8,585 nt of DNA from Puniceicoccales bacterium (GCA_031267435.1 JAIRZB010000018.1:1-8585), one strand, 5' to 3'. Shown: positions 1 through 5,924, counted from the first letter of the stretch. Translations and numbers: made by a program. The notes: generated by a model from the letters alone, not told the origin.

Positions 1-70
1 GGCCGACCGGGGGGCCCTAAGGCCAGCCCGGCGCGAAGCGCCGGGCTGGCCTTTAATACTTTTAAGTAAA
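1..70. repeat. Module A, copy 1 (terminator-like hairpin)
   Basis: This 70-base unit opens with GGCCGACCGG. It contains a perfect 14-bp stem (21-34 with 38-51) closed by a GAA triloop. The sequence after the stem is TTTAATACTTTT, so in plus orientation it resembles an intrinsic terminator with an interrupted T-tract. It matches copy 2 at 191-260 except for base 11 (G here, T at 201). It may end transcription from a gene left of the window, but the same unit repeats with no gene before it, so it may simply be a repeat. Confidence 0.85.
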
Positions 71-95
71 TAAAAGATTTCACGGCTAAACAAAA

Positions 96-118
96 GCAAG
101 GGGAATCCTTCCCCTTGC
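96..118. repeat. Hairpin E, copy 1
   Basis: GCAAGGGGAA at 96-105 pairs perfectly with 109-118 across a TCC triloop (10 bp). The identical 23-base hairpin recurs at 677-699. Each copy is followed by a similar linker (AACCCCTTG or ATCCCTTTG) and then by a different hairpin, B here and F there. Confidence 0.85.
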
Positions 119-127
119 AACCCCTTG

Positions 128-190
128 CCAGGGGATACCATCCCCTGGACCTGGATGCGGCCGGAACCTCGGGCATTCGCCCGTGGTACC
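128..190. repeat. Module B, copy 1
   Basis: This 63-base unit has two hairpins. The first pairs CCAGGGGAT (128-136) with 140-148 across ACC. The second pairs 166-174 with 179-187 around an ATTC loop, with a single T-T mismatch. The unit ends in GGTACC and is followed directly by module A copy 2. It matches 448-510 apart from a one-base loop deletion, a one-base linker insertion and GA replaced by TT. Confidence 0.85.
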
Positions 191-260
191 GGCCGACCGG
201 TGGGCCCTAAGGCCAGCCCGGCGCGAAGCGCCGGGCTGGCCTTTAATACTTTTAAGTAAA
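191..260. repeat. Module A, copy 2 (terminator-like hairpin)
   Basis: This is the second copy of the 70-base unit at 1-70, with one substitution at 201. The 14-bp stem lies at 211-224 and 228-241 with the GAA loop, and the T-rich tail follows. It sits directly after module B copy 1, so B plus A forms a compound unit. The B-A join is repeated at 448-520, where only the GGCCGACCGG head of A is kept. Confidence 0.85.
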
Positions 261-261
261 A

Positions 262-301
262 TGACCTAGGAATCCAGGCCCGCGGCGAAGCCGCGGGCCT
301 G
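262..301. repeat. Module C, copy 1
   Basis: This 40-base unit begins TGACCTAGGAATC and carries a perfect 12-bp hairpin (275-286 with 290-301) with a GAA loop. The same 40 bases occur at 726-765. A small GGCCGC-CT-GCGGCC hairpin (308-321) follows and shares bases with the large D1 stem, so the two structures would exclude each other. Confidence 0.85.
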
Positions 302-314
302 AACAAAGGCCGCC

Positions 315-413
315 TGCGGCCAAACCATGCGAAACTTTCGCATGGCTTGGCCGCTGAACGAGGTCAAGGAGTCCGTGACTCCTTGCGGGAGTCCAGAGGG
401 CAGAGCCCTCTGG
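315..413. repeat. Module D, copy 1 (three hairpins)
   Basis: This 99-base unit holds three hairpins. The first is a 19-base inverted repeat (316-334 with 336-354) with one A-C mismatch (324/346). The second is an 8-bp stem (366-373 with 377-384) with a CGT loop. The third is a 9-bp stem (393-401 with 405-413) with an AGA loop. It differs from copy 3 (781-879) at six positions, mostly in loops and linkers. Confidence 0.88.
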
Positions 414-418
414 CTAAC

Positions 419-439
419 CTAAGGGCTGCGCGCCCTTAG
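419..439. repeat. Hairpin G
   Basis: CTAAGGGC (419-426) pairs perfectly with 432-439 around TGCGC. It occurs once in this window, between module D copy 1 and module B copy 2. Confidence 0.7.
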
Positions 440-447
440 AATCCCCG

Positions 448-510
448 CCAGGGGATCCATCCCCTGGACCTGGATTGCGGCCGTTACCTCGGGCATTCGC
501 CCGTGGTACC
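448..510. repeat. Module B, copy 2
   Basis: This is the second copy of the 63-base unit at 128-190. The first hairpin (448-456 with 459-467) keeps its 9-bp stem, but the loop is shortened from ACC to CC. The second hairpin (486-507) is unchanged. It is followed by the GGCCGACCGG head of module A. Confidence 0.85.
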
Positions 511-559
511 GGCCGACCGGGGGCCTTGCCCCGCCCGCGGCTTCGCCGCGGGCGGGCAA
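511..559. repeat. Module A head joined to a different hairpin
   Basis: The shared GGCCGACCGG head (511-520) is followed by a hairpin unlike that of A1 and A2. Its right arm (545-559) pairs with sequence up to 541 around a TTC loop, with 12 continuous pairs and a bulged C before the final TTGC. The same entry sequence with a different hairpin suggests module exchange. Confidence 0.75.
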
Positions 560-571
560 CTAAGTTGACCC

Positions 572-666
572 TGCGGCCACACCATGCGAAACTTTCGCAT
601 GGTGTGGCCGCTAAACGAGGTCAAGGAGTCCGCGACTCCTTGCGGGGTATGGGGCGGAGCCCCATA
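572..666. repeat. Module D, copy 2 (perfect long hairpin, swapped third hairpin)
   Basis: The first inverted repeat is perfect here: 19 bases at 573-591 pair with 593-611 around one central C. The mismatch of copy 1 is repaired and one A-T pair has become C-G. The second hairpin (623-630 with 634-641, CGC loop) is conserved. The third is replaced by an unrelated 8-bp hairpin (648-655 with 659-666, GGA loop) at the same position. Confidence 0.88.
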
Positions 667-676
667 GGGCACAATA

Positions 677-699
677 GCAAGGGGAATCCTTCCCCTTGC
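677..699. repeat. Hairpin E, copy 2
   Basis: This is identical to 96-118: a 10-bp stem (677-686 with 690-699) and a TCC loop. It is followed by linker ATCCCTTTG and then hairpin F. Confidence 0.85.
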
Positions 700-708
700 A
701 TCCCTTTG

Positions 709-727
709 CAAGGAACATAGTTCCTTG
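709..727. repeat. Hairpin F
   Basis: CAAGGAAC (709-716) pairs perfectly with 720-727 around ATA. It occupies the place after hairpin E that module B holds at 128. Its right arm runs into the start of module C copy 2. Confidence 0.75.
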
Positions 728-768
728 ACCTAGGAATCCAGGCCCGCGGCGAAGCCGCGGGCCTGGAT
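726..768. repeat. Module C, copy 2
   Basis: This repeats the 40 bases at 262-301 exactly (726-765). The following GAT lets the stem extend to 15 perfect pairs (736-750 with 754-768), compared with 12 in copy 1. The loop is GAA in both. Confidence 0.85.
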
Positions 769-780
769 CACAAGGACCGG

Positions 781-879
781 TGCGGCCCAACCATGCGAAA
801 ATTTCGCATGGCTTGGCCGCTAAACGAGGTCAAGGAGTCCGCGACTCCTTGCGGGAATCCAGAGGGCAGCGCCCTCTGG
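781..879. repeat. Module D, copy 3 (three hairpins)
   Basis: This 99-base copy is closest to D1. The long inverted repeat (782-800 with 802-820) has an A centre and two mismatches (788/814 and 790/812). The second hairpin is 832-850 (CGC loop) and the third is 859-879 (AGC loop). Against D1, the centre base and both short-hairpin loops have changed while the short stems are unchanged. Confidence 0.88.
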
Positions 880-885
880 AGAAGC

Positions 886-920
886 CTCCTTGCGGAGTGT
901 GGTATGGGGCGAAGCTCCAT
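886..920. repeat. Small terminal hairpins (H)
   Basis: A short CTCC-TTGC-GGAG hairpin (886-897) is followed by ATGGGGC (904-910) pairing with GCTCCAT (914-920) around GAA, with one G-T wobble. These are the weakest hairpins of the array and mark its right edge, eight bases before the TTGACA of the tRNA promoter. Confidence 0.6.
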
Positions 921-927
921 GATTACC

Positions 928-956
928 TTGACAAAATTGTTGAAGTTTCAATTTTC
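928..956 (+). promoter_or_regulatory. Probable promoter of tRNA-Leu
   Basis: A perfect TTGACA -35 box lies at 928-933. A degenerate -10 region (AATTTT or ATTTTC, about 950-956) follows at 16-17 bases. The predicted start, near 962, is only a few bases before the tRNA 5' end at 966, which fits a tRNA promoter. The -10 match is poor, so the placement depends on the -35 box and spacing. A TTGAA/TTCAA inverted repeat (940-951) fills the spacer. Confidence 0.5.
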
Positions 957-965
957 GAAGAAGAG

Positions 966-1050
966 GTTTAGGTGGTGGAATTGGTAGACACGCTGTCTTC
1001 AGGCGGCAGTGCCGAAAGGCATAGGGGTTCGAGTCCCCTTCTAAACACCA
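966..1050 (+). tRNA. tRNA-Leu (anticodon CAG)
   Basis: This is a complete class II tRNA. The acceptor stem pairs GTTTAGG (966-972) with TCTAAAC, with a terminal G-T wobble. The D-arm carries GTGG-AATTGGTAGA-CAC. The anticodon stem CTGTC/GGCAG (993-997, 1005-1009) encloses loop TTCAGGC with anticodon CAG at 1000-1002. The long variable arm is TGCC-GAAA-GGCA. The T-arm is AGGGG-TTCGAGT-CCCCT. A73 and CCA are encoded. It decodes CUG leucine codons. Confidence 0.97.
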
Positions 1051-1062
1051 AGTTTTATTTGT

Positions 1063-1692
1063 ATGAACACAGAAAATTCCAATGAAGATTTAGATGATAT
1101 ATTTAAATCCTCCGATTTAGGTGATAAAATATGGCTATTTTTTTCAAAGTATTCACGTGTATTGGCATCGATGGCGATAGTTTTCGGTTTAATTTTACTC
1201 CTTACACTTGTCATTATTACCGGTCGAAGTATTTGTAAGCGATCGATGAAGGCAGCCTACTGGCATGCAATTCAATCGGGAAACAAAGAATGCTTTGCAC
1301 AGAAATATGTTTCAAATCCATTGGGCGGAAGTGTTTATCTAGAATTAGGCGATGAGGCCTATGTGAAAAAAGAATATGAAAAAGCAATCAAATATTACCA
1401 CCTCGCACGCATCGGTTTAGGCGAAAGTATTTTTGGTGGACGAGCAGCAATAGGAGAAAGTGTTTCGCAAATAAATGCGGGGTTAATTCAGGAAGGAGAG
1501 GAAGGATTGAAAAAAATTACTGAAGGACCATATCCAAACCACGTCCTTGTACATGCCACGTATCTTTTGGCATTAAATTTAATATCAAGGGGAGAACGGC
1601 GATACGTACGGGAATGGCTGAATAAGATTACGAATGGTAATTTCTTGCAGCCAATGAAAGATCATGTGAAAAAATTGTTTTGTCAAATATAA
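1063..1692 (+). CDS. Membrane-anchored TPR-like protein, function unknown
   Basis: This 209-residue protein has an acidic cytoplasmic N-terminus (about 1-20) and one transmembrane segment (about 33-54, rich in I, L, V and A). A mainly helical domain follows, expected to face the periplasm. Residues about 92-118 (YLELGDEAYVKKEYEKAIKYYHLA) fit a tetratricopeptide repeat, and a second degenerate helical pair lies near 140-190. The layout recalls YfgM-type single-pass TPR proteins that assist envelope protein assembly, but I see no diagnostic motif, so this is only an analogy. The ATG lies 12 bases after the encoded CCA of tRNA-Leu with no visible Shine-Dalgarno site, which suggests co-transcription with the tRNA and a very short leader after processing. 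The next gene starts three bases after its stop. Confidence 0.8.
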   Translation: MNTENSNEDLDDIFKSSDLGDKIWLFFSKYSRVLASMAIVFGLILLLTLVIITGRSICKRSMKAAYWHAIQSGNKECFAQKYVSNPLGGSVYLELGDEAYVKKEYEKAIKYYHLARIGLGESIFGGRAAIGESVSQINAGLIQEGEEGLKKITEGPYPNHVLVHATYLLALNLISRGERRYVREWLNKITNGNFLQPMKDHVKKLFCQI

Positions 1693-1695
1693 TAC

Positions 1696-2784
1696 ATGGG
1701 TATTAAATTAATCTATGCCTCGCCGGATCAGGATGCGAATTTGCTTTATTGGAGCGGAGTATTTACCTGTGATCCTTTCTTAGCCTTCGAAGTCGAAGGA
1801 CGGCGCTACGCTATTTCCAATGTTTTGGAGATTGACGAAATGCGGCGCAATTCCAAGTTCGATGAAGTTCTTTTGCCCCAGGATTTAGTGGATCAGGAAA
1901 ATCAGCGAATTATGGACCTCATTCAACGCATCCTTGAAAAATTTCCACGGCATGATCTCATTTTGCCCAAAAATTTTCCAGCGTATCTGATTCTAAAATT
2001 GCAGGAACAAGGTATTAACTTTTCCGTAGTTAGGGACGAGTTTTTACCCGAGCGTTCCATAAAATCTCCTATGGAAATTACTCAAATCAGGAAAGCTTGT
2101 ACCATTATTTCGGAAGCCTTTGGGCGGGTACGCTCTATTTTAGCGGAGTCAGAAATCCGCAATGACTTTTTGTATTATGGCGGTGAAATGGTCACTTCGG
2201 AATTGGTACGCGCAGAAATTGCCCGCGTTTGTTTTGAACGGGGCGCCATTGCCATGGAAACAATCGTTGCTTGCGGTAAGGATGCTGCCTTTCCCCATAA
2301 TCGCGGAGAAGGTCCGCTTAAAGCTAATGAATTTATAGTCGTCGATATTTTTCCACGCCTAATCAAAACCGGTTACTACGGTGATATGACACGCACATTT
2401 TTCAAAGGCCGGCCTTCGGAAGCGCAAGTAAAAATGTACAATGCCGTTAGAACCGTGCAAAGTTTGGCGATTGACCAAATTCGTGCGGGCAAAAATGCTA
2501 CGGAAATTCACGAAAACAATGTAAAAACATTTACAGAATTGGGCTACCCTTCCACCGATTCGACGGGATTTTTTCACAATACGGGTCACGGTGTTGGCCT
2601 GGAGTTACACGAAAATCCGTCAATTGGGGAACGGAATCATTGTCTACAAAATGGCGAAGTAGTGACCGTAGAACCTGGACTTTATTATCCCGAAGTCGGT
2701 GGAATACGCATTGAGGATATGGTTGTTGTCGTTGAGAATGGCGCGGAATTATTGTCAAATTTTTCCTACGAATGGGTGGTATAA
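1696..2784 (+). CDS. M24-family metallopeptidase (Xaa-Pro aminopeptidase-like)
   Basis: This 362-residue cytoplasmic protein has the two-part build of prolidase and aminopeptidase P relatives: an N-terminal creatinase-like domain (about 1-120) and a C-terminal pita-bread domain (about 125-362). All five expected metal ligands are visible: D217 (VVDIFP), D230 (YYGDMTRTF), H298 (NTGHGVG), E326 (VEPGLY) and E340 (GIRIEDMVVV). H201 (PHNRG) and H305 fit the substrate-site histidines. It probably cleaves peptides at X-Pro bonds using two divalent metal ions. It cannot be assigned to PepQ or PepP by eye, so no symbol is given. The start follows the upstream stop by three bases and lacks a clear ribosome site. 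Its TAA shares a base with the lepB ATG (TAATG), a usual sign of coupled translation. Confidence 0.92.
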   Translation: MGIKLIYASPDQDANLLYWSGVFTCDPFLAFEVEGRRYAISNVLEIDEMRRNSKFDEVLLPQDLVDQENQRIMDLIQRILEKFPRHDLILPKNFPAYLILKLQEQGINFSVVRDEFLPERSIKSPMEITQIRKACTIISEAFGRVRSILAESEIRNDFLYYGGEMVTSELVRAEIARVCFERGAIAMETIVACGKDAAFPHNRGEGPLKANEFIVVDIFPRLIKTGYYGDMTRTFFKGRPSEAQVKMYNAVRTVQSLAIDQIRAGKNATEIHENNVKTFTELGYPSTDSTGFFHNTGHGVGLELHENPSIGERNHCLQNGEVVTVEPGLYYPEVGGIRIEDMVVVVENGAELLSNFSYEWVV

Positions 2785-4052
2785 TGTTTTTAAAAAAAGA
2801 TAAAAATAAGGAAACGGCAAAATACTTGCTAAGTATTGCGAAAAAAATCGAAAACTATCGCAAAGATGTTTTAACAAAAGCGCAATCGGATATCTTGTTC
2901 CAGACACGAACACAGATCCAGAAAGCATTAACTTTGCCACGGGCTGAGGCGTATAAAAGTTTTGAGGACATCGATCGATCCTTGAAATCCATCGGCGGTG
3001 CGGTTTATCCGTTGACAGGGCTTGCCGAAAATGCGGAAGTTTTTCTATTTGCAGCGATTCTAGCGCTTGCTATACGCACATTTTTTTTTCAGCCCTTTCG
3101 CATTCCTACGAATTCCATGTGGCCGACCTACGCCGGTATGACATTCGAACTAGGTAAAGGGCGGAGAAATATTTTCGAAAAAATGAAGCGCTGGATGTTT
3201 TTGGGGGCATCTAATTTCAATGCTCAGGCCAACGATAGCGGTACATTACAGATTCCGATAGCGCAAAGCAATGACAAAACTGGCCCATACGGTGGTATTC
3301 TCTACTACAAGGTTGTCAACGGGCGAAAATTTTTGGGTTTGCTTTCGTGCCAGGAAAGGGAGTATACGTTTGTCGTTGGAGGACGCCATACAACGCTGCG
3401 TGTACCCCTAGAATTTGCCTTTGACGATGTTGTTTTGGCAACGCTATTTCCCCAGGAAAAATCCTGGAAAGAAGTGTTGGATCATCGTCCTTCCATGCGT
3501 TTTAAACAGCTAAAAATTAATAAAGATGGGCACGAAGATCGAATAAATTATTTCGATACGGGTATTCAAAAATCAATGGGCGAGGACATTTTCAACTTCG
3601 ATATTCTATCGGGGGATATGCTATTTGTCGATCGATTGAGTTATCATTTTTCCTTGCCCAAAGTGGGTGATCCCTTTGTTTTCCGCACGCGCAATATTAA
3701 AGGATTACGCTACGATGATAAATATTATATCAAGCGATTGGTAGGATCACCGGGCGATGTCCTTCAGGTTGAAAATTCGACACTATACCGCAATGGCGCC
3801 CCCATTGAGGGCGCGGAAGCCTTCGAGTTGAATCGTAAACAAGTCGACCAATACCCTGGGTACACAAACGTGGGGCTGCTGGAGCAAGATTACGAGGTCG
3901 AAATCCCGGAAAATCACTATTTTGCGATGGGTGACAATTCGCCCTACAGCTACGATAGTCGCAGCTGGGGATTCGTACCGAATCGAGAAGTTATCGGAAG
4001 AGCCATTTTCATTTTATATCCCTTTACCCATCGCTGGGGATGTTCGAAGTAA
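2784..4052 (+). CDS. lepB: Signal peptidase I with large insertion
   Basis: Type I signal peptidase removes signal peptides from exported proteins at the outer face of the inner membrane. With the start at 2784 it has 422 residues, longer than the common 200-320. Features in order: a charged N-terminal region (1-80), one transmembrane segment (about 84-103), box B FRIPTNSMWPT with nucleophile S111, a long insert, GDMLFVDR (277-284), box D YIKRLVGSPGD with general base K317, and box E GDN (383-385) with SRSWG (392-396). S111 and K317 are 206 residues apart, against about 55 in E. coli, so roughly 130-150 residues are inserted between boxes B and C. ATG 2784 is preferred over 2772: it overlaps the upstream stop as TAATG and has GGGTGGT just before it. 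A T9 run (3081-3089) encodes part of the membrane segment. Confidence 0.95.
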   Translation: MFLKKDKNKETAKYLLSIAKKIENYRKDVLTKAQSDILFQTRTQIQKALTLPRAEAYKSFEDIDRSLKSIGGAVYPLTGLAENAEVFLFAAILALAIRTFFFQPFRIPTNSMWPTYAGMTFELGKGRRNIFEKMKRWMFLGASNFNAQANDSGTLQIPIAQSNDKTGPYGGILYYKVVNGRKFLGLLSCQEREYTFVVGGRHTTLRVPLEFAFDDVVLATLFPQEKSWKEVLDHRPSMRFKQLKINKDGHEDRINYFDTGIQKSMGEDIFNFDILSGDMLFVDRLSYHFSLPKVGDPFVFRTRNIKGLRYDDKYYIKRLVGSPGDVLQVENSTLYRNGAPIEGAEAFELNRKQVDQYPGYTNVGLLEQDYEVEIPENHYFAMGDNSPYSYDSRSWGFVPNREVIGRAIFILYPFTHRWGCSK

Positions 4053-4060
4053 GTTTTGAG

Positions 4061-4804
4061 ATGCGTTGGCGCTGCGAATGTCAATACGATGGAACGGATT
4101 TTTGCGGATGGCAAAGTCAGCCTAATGGCAACACAATTCAGGATTTTATTGAAAAACGCCTAGCAATTATCTTTGGGAAAAAAATTCGCATCCATGGCAG
4201 CGGACGTACGGATGCCGGCGTACATGCACGGGGACAAGTTTTTCATTTTGATGGAGATTGGTTCCATGGTCCCCAAAAATTACTCCGTGCATTCCATTCC
4301 GGATTGCCTTCTGGAATTCAAATAACAGCGGTAGCGGAAACTCATATCGCTTTTCACGCGCAATATTCCGCAAAAAAAAAGCGCTATATCTATCAAATTT
4401 ACCTGGGCTATGCTTCTCCATTTGAAAGGCGCTATAGATGGTCAATCGGAGAGCGGACCGTCGATTTAAAAAAAATGAATGATTTGGCAAATTATTTTTT
4501 AGGGAAACACGATTTTTCGGCATTTGGAGCACTTCGCGGTGATGGATCCAAGGATGATCCCGTAAAAAACTTATGTCAATTGTCATTTTCCCTAAAAGAT
4601 CGCAACCTGGTACTCGAAACGGAAGGCAGTGGCTATCTATACAAAATGGTGAGGACACTGACTGCCACCATATTGGATGTCGGACTGGGACGAATTAATG
4701 CGGATTATGTGTGGGAATGTTTTCGTCAAAAAATCCGCCGCGAAAAAATTGTTACAGCCCCTCCACAGGGATTGTTTTTGGACGAGGTCTTTTACTCGGT
4801 ATAG
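4061..4804 (+). CDS. truA: tRNA pseudouridine synthase A
   Basis: TruA converts uridines 38-40 in the anticodon arm of many tRNAs to pseudouridine. The protein has 247 residues from ATG 4061, normal for the family. It shows the N-terminal YDGTDFCGWQ signature, the catalytic motif GSGRTDAGVHARGQV with D51, the FHAQYSAKKKRYIYQI segment, DFSAFGA, and the C-terminal GSGYLYKMVRTL motif. An in-frame ATG at 4040 would add seven residues and overlap lepB by 13 bases. Family proteins usually begin a few residues before the YDGT motif, so 4061 is preferred, but neither start has a strong ribosome site. It lies nine bases after lepB and ends the plus-strand run. An A9 tract (4372-4380) lies in the coding sequence. 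Confidence 0.96.
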   Translation: MRWRCECQYDGTDFCGWQSQPNGNTIQDFIEKRLAIIFGKKIRIHGSGRTDAGVHARGQVFHFDGDWFHGPQKLLRAFHSGLPSGIQITAVAETHIAFHAQYSAKKKRYIYQIYLGYASPFERRYRWSIGERTVDLKKMNDLANYFLGKHDFSAFGALRGDGSKDDPVKNLCQLSFSLKDRNLVLETEGSGYLYKMVRTLTATILDVGLGRINADYVWECFRQKIRREKIVTAPPQGLFLDEVFYSV

Positions 4805-5063
4805 GTTTTGGAAAAAATCGAGAAAATTTTATGCCCTATTTTAGAACCGTATCCGCTCCCTAGACTTCCTGCATGCTAAGTACTCATAAAAAAACAAACA
4901 GAACGAACGATGGATTAACAAATAAAAAACATTTAGCAAACGGAGTATTATTTTCAGAGGTCCTAGGACATGGATCCAATCGATGATCGGAAATGGTGAA
5001 AAAGTATGGAATCAAAAATTCTCATCGTTCTACCAGCTCTTCTTTTGTAAATAATTTTTGCTT
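4805..5063. other. Convergent intergenic spacer
   Basis: This AT-rich gap separates the ends of truA and the minus-strand glycosylase gene. I see no gene, tRNA or convincing intrinsic terminator. It contains a small cluster of short palindromes: GTCCTAGGAC (4960-4969), TGGATCCA (4971-4978) and ATCGAT just after. They are too short to form a terminator, and nothing assigns them a role. Confidence 0.6.
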
Positions 5064-5924
5064 TCACAAAAAATATTGTTTTTGCTTTTCCGAAATGGTT
5101 AGGCCGACTCTTTCCATCACCTTCAGCATATCTTCCCAAACGATACGTTTCATTGAATTCGTCCCGTTACGGAGAAGATAGGAAGGGTGAAATGTGATCA
5201 TCAGCGGAATGCCGTAAAATTCGTGCCATGTTCCGCGTACGGTCGACATTTTTCGACTTTTATCATGGCCCAATAGTCCGCTCACAGCCGTTGCTCCCAG
5301 TGCCACAATAACCTCTGGCTTAACGATTTCGACTTGCTCAATCAGAAAGGGCAAGCAAAACTGCATTTCCTCTTGTGTAGGAGGCCGATTGCCTATTTCG
5401 CCGTCCATTTCGGGGCGCCAATTCATAATATTGCCGATGTAAACCTCATTCCGAGAAAGCCCCATTGCTCCGATAATTTTCGCTAGCAGCTGACCTGCTC
5501 GACCGACAAAGGGTATGCCCTGGGTCTCCTCATCGGCACCGGGAGCTTCACCGCAAAATAAAATTTTCGCATCCAAATTACCGACGCCAAACACTAAATT
5601 TTTTCCCGGGCGAACATGTTTTTTTAAATCTTCGTTACCGAGAACACGCCTGCGTAAATCCTCCCAATGATCCTGCTTAGTGGCAAAAACACTCGGCGAT
5701 TTGCATACGGACACGATAGTTTGCAATTTTTCACCAGGACGTACCGCCGACGGCATGTCTTGTATCGGATTTTGAATGAGAGGAGATTGTGGTGCAACTT
5801 TTTGGATGACAAGCGGACCATTTTCTAGAAATGCGAAATTTTCCGCCCCAATAGGAATCGTCGTTTGACCATGATTTTTAAGGTCTTTCAAAACTTCAAT
5901 CAACACATTTATGGGGTGAATCAT
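5064..5924 (-). CDS. Family 4-like uracil-DNA glycosylase lacking most cluster cysteines
   Basis: This 286-residue protein belongs to the family 4 / SPO1-polymerase-like uracil-DNA glycosylases, which remove uracil from DNA to start base excision repair. The core spans about 108-275. It shows GEAPGADEETQGIPFVGRAG (125-144) with the base-binding motif, the polar motif YIGNIMNWRP (162-171), VALGATAV, and the HPSYLLRN leucine-loop motif (246-253). Family 4 enzymes normally hold a 4Fe-4S cluster with four cysteines. Here the CxxC before the core is absent (LRRRVLGNEDLKKH), the cysteine expected after the NIxxx motif is W169, and only C190 remains. The first 85 residues are a poorly conserved, proline-containing extension. 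No clear ribosome site precedes the ATG. It lies 57 bases downstream of the yraN-like gene on the same strand and may share its transcript. Confidence 0.9.
   Translation of the reverse strand: MIHPINVLIEVLKDLKNHGQTTIPIGAENFAFLENGPLVIQKVAPQSPLIQNPIQDMPSAVRPGEKLQTIVSVCKSPSVFATKQDHWEDLRRRVLGNEDLKKHVRPGKNLVFGVGNLDAKILFCGEAPGADEETQGIPFVGRAGQLLAKIIGAMGLSRNEVYIGNIMNWRPEMDGEIGNRPPTQEEMQFCLPFLIEQVEIVKPEVIVALGATAVSGLLGHDKSRKMSTVRGTWHEFYGIPLMITFHPSYLLRNGTNSMKRIVWEDMLKVMERVGLTISEKQKQYFL

Larger units (their letters stand above)
1..927. repeat. Dense array of GC-rich hairpin modules
   Basis: This stretch of over 900 bases contains no credible gene. It is built from inverted repeats with stems of about 4-19 bp and mostly 1-5 base loops (GAA, TCC, CGC, AGA and similar), joined by short linkers. 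Modules recur in direct orientation: A at 1 and 191 (head only at 511), B at 128 and 448, C at 262 and 726, D at 315, 572 and 781, E at 96 and 677. Single hairpins F, G and H fill the gaps. The array is much richer in GC than the genes to its right. It begins at the window edge, so its true left end is unknown. The short open frames across it are artefacts of stop-poor GC-rich sequence. Its function is unknown; a mobile or amplifying structured repeat family, or a structured RNA or DNA site, are the main options. Confidence 0.9.

Noticed and set aside
1..927. CRISPR array
   Set aside because: There is no constant repeat with uniform unique spacers; units vary in size and order, and no cas gene is present.
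1..927. Integron attC sites or REP/BIME elements
   Set aside because: No GTTRRRY core sites, no integrase, no GTAG-type REP boundary and no REP-associated transposase are visible, and the hairpins are too diverse.
475..987. Short open frames on both strands across the hairpin array
   Set aside because: They read through perfect inverted repeats, share no known domain, and exist because GC-rich sequence has few stops. Some run into the tRNA gene. Palindromes explain the frames on both strands.
2772..2783. ATG 2772 as the lepB start
   Set aside because: The ATG at 2784 overlaps the upstream stop as TAATG and has a GGGTGGT ribosome site, which the 2772 start would itself consume.
4167..4658. 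163-codon minus-strand frame opposite truA
   Set aside because: It lies wholly within the well-supported truA gene in antisense and its translation shows no motif.
4993..5181. 62-codon plus-strand frame in the convergent spacer
   Set aside because: Most of it is antisense to the 3' end of the glycosylase gene; it has no ribosome site and low-complexity composition.
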